Below, one piece after another: positions 5,527 to 5,910 of a stretch of DNA of 5,910 bases. This DNA is from an uncultured Alphaproteobacteria bacterium. Lineage in GTDB: Bacteria > Pseudomonadota > Alphaproteobacteria > Micropepsales > Micropepsaceae. Positions within the stretch are counted from its first letter, which is position 1; every line of letters starts with the position of its first letter. The notes under the pieces were generated by a model. The model saw only the letters and a list, made by a program, of their open reading frames with translations, was not told the origin of the DNA and made no database searches. Where the stretch lies: positions 1 through 5,910 of the forward strand of contig CALDFO010000526.1 of assembly GCA_937942205.1 (NCBI GenBank), in the 5' to 3' direction. The translations under genes were made by a program, and so were the position numbers.

Positions 5527-5910
5527 TCAGCCCATCGCGCCGCGCGCCGCCACTGGCCACAGGCACTCCACCCGTCCGCCGCGCACCCCGACATACCAGT
5601 CGAACCGGTCCACGGTGGGGTCGCAGTGCCCCGGCACCAGCCGCAGCTTTTCGCCCAGCGCGGGGCGGTCATTGCCGTCCGCCACCGCAAGCTGGCCATG
5701 CTCGTCGGACGCGCCGGTATAGCGCAGGCCCGGACGCCCCCATACCAGCGGCAGGCCGCTGTCCACCGCCACCGCCTTGTGCCCGGCATCCAGCACCGCG
5801 GTTTGCGCGCGCGGCGCGCTCATCACCGTGGACAGCACGAACAGCGCATTGCGGAAGCCGGAGACCGGCGCGCCGCCGCCATCCAGGTTGCGGCCGTAAT
5901 CGGCATCCAT
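5527..5910 (-). CDS. D-threonine aldolase-like (DSD1 family) PLP enzyme, C-terminal fragment
   Basis: The last 127 residues of a fold-type III (alanine-racemase-like) PLP enzyme; the family is about 370-390 residues long, so the N-terminal two thirds, including the PLP lysine, lie beyond the window. The Met at the very edge is not a believable start, because the fragment begins inside the conserved domain. Visible landmarks are ALFVLSTVMS (22-31), VLDAGHKAVAVDSGLP (39-54), LRLVPGHCDPTVD (89-101) and WYVGVRGGRVECLWPVAARG (105-124). The PGHCDPT segment is the metal site. From memory, in the Alcaligenes D-threonine aldolase the metal ligands are the His and Asp of an H-C-D motif (here His95 and Asp97), whereas D-serine dehydratases use His and Cys of H-x-C. 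That favours D-threonine aldolase (D-threonine to glycine plus acetaldehyde), though related 3-hydroxyaspartate enzymes cannot be excluded. It ends 80 bp before the secretion operon and is probably a separate metabolic unit. Confidence 0.88.
   Translation of the reverse strand: MDADYGRNLDGGGAPVSGFRNALFVLSTVMSAPRAQTAVLDAGHKAVAVDSGLPLVWGRPGLRYTGASDEHGQLAVADGNDRPALGEKLRLVPGHCDPTVDRFDWYVGVRGGRVECLWPVAARGAMG

Noticed and set aside
5447..5566. Longer start (ATG at 5566) for the outer-membrane lipoprotein
   Set aside because: It would add 40 residues ahead of a clean signal peptide and lipobox and overlap the aldolase gene; the ATG at 5446 has a strong Shine-Dalgarno immediately upstream.
5908..5910. 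ATG at the window edge as a genuine start of the aldolase-like gene
   Set aside because: The 127 residues correspond only to the C-terminal third of a family of about 370-390 residues, so the Met is internal and the gene is cut by the window.

Overview
This window looks like a GC-rich proteobacterial, most likely alphaproteobacterial, chromosome. That reading rests on very strong G/C at third codon positions, a NodT-type outer-membrane lipoprotein, and a TTAACCAT motif (an alphaproteobacterial CtrA-type half-site) in the only AT-rich gap. The organism assignment is inference; there is no rRNA, tRNA or lineage-specific marker here. All supported genes lie on the minus strand, so transcription runs from high to low coordinates.

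Layout in transcription order: (1) 5910-5527, the C-terminal part of a DSD1-family, PLP-dependent D-threonine aldolase-like enzyme, cut by the window edge. (2) An 80-bp AT-richer gap with the candidate promoter and regulatory motifs. (3) 5446-4010, an outer-membrane efflux lipoprotein of the NodT/OprM type. (4) 4013-2871, an exported alpha/beta-hydrolase-fold protein that resembles BD-FAE esterases but has lost the catalytic Ser and His. (5) A 65-bp gap with a hairpin just before a ribosome binding site. (6) 2805-2455, a 116-residue protein of unknown function with a proline-rich tail. (7) 2455-239, a HlyB-like type I secretion ABC transporter with a degenerate C39-like N-terminal domain. (8) 242-1, the N-terminus of a HlyD-family membrane fusion protein, cut by the window edge.

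Genes 3-8 look like one operon. Three of the four junctions are stop/start overlaps (ATGA, TGATG, ATGA), and the downstream starts have little or no Shine-Dalgarno sequence. Together they encode all three layers of a type I secretion machine: inner-membrane ABC protein, periplasmic adaptor and outer-membrane channel. No secreted substrate (for example an RTX repeat protein) lies in the window. It may lie beyond the HlyD gene, or elsewhere.

The unusual part is the cargo of the cassette: a periplasmic or secreted pseudo-esterase and an unrecognised proline-tailed small protein sit between the outer-membrane factor and the ABC/HlyD pair. Both the hydrolase and the peptidase-like domain keep their fold signatures while losing their catalytic residues, which suggests binding or chaperone roles. 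No mobile element, CRISPR array or RNA gene was seen.
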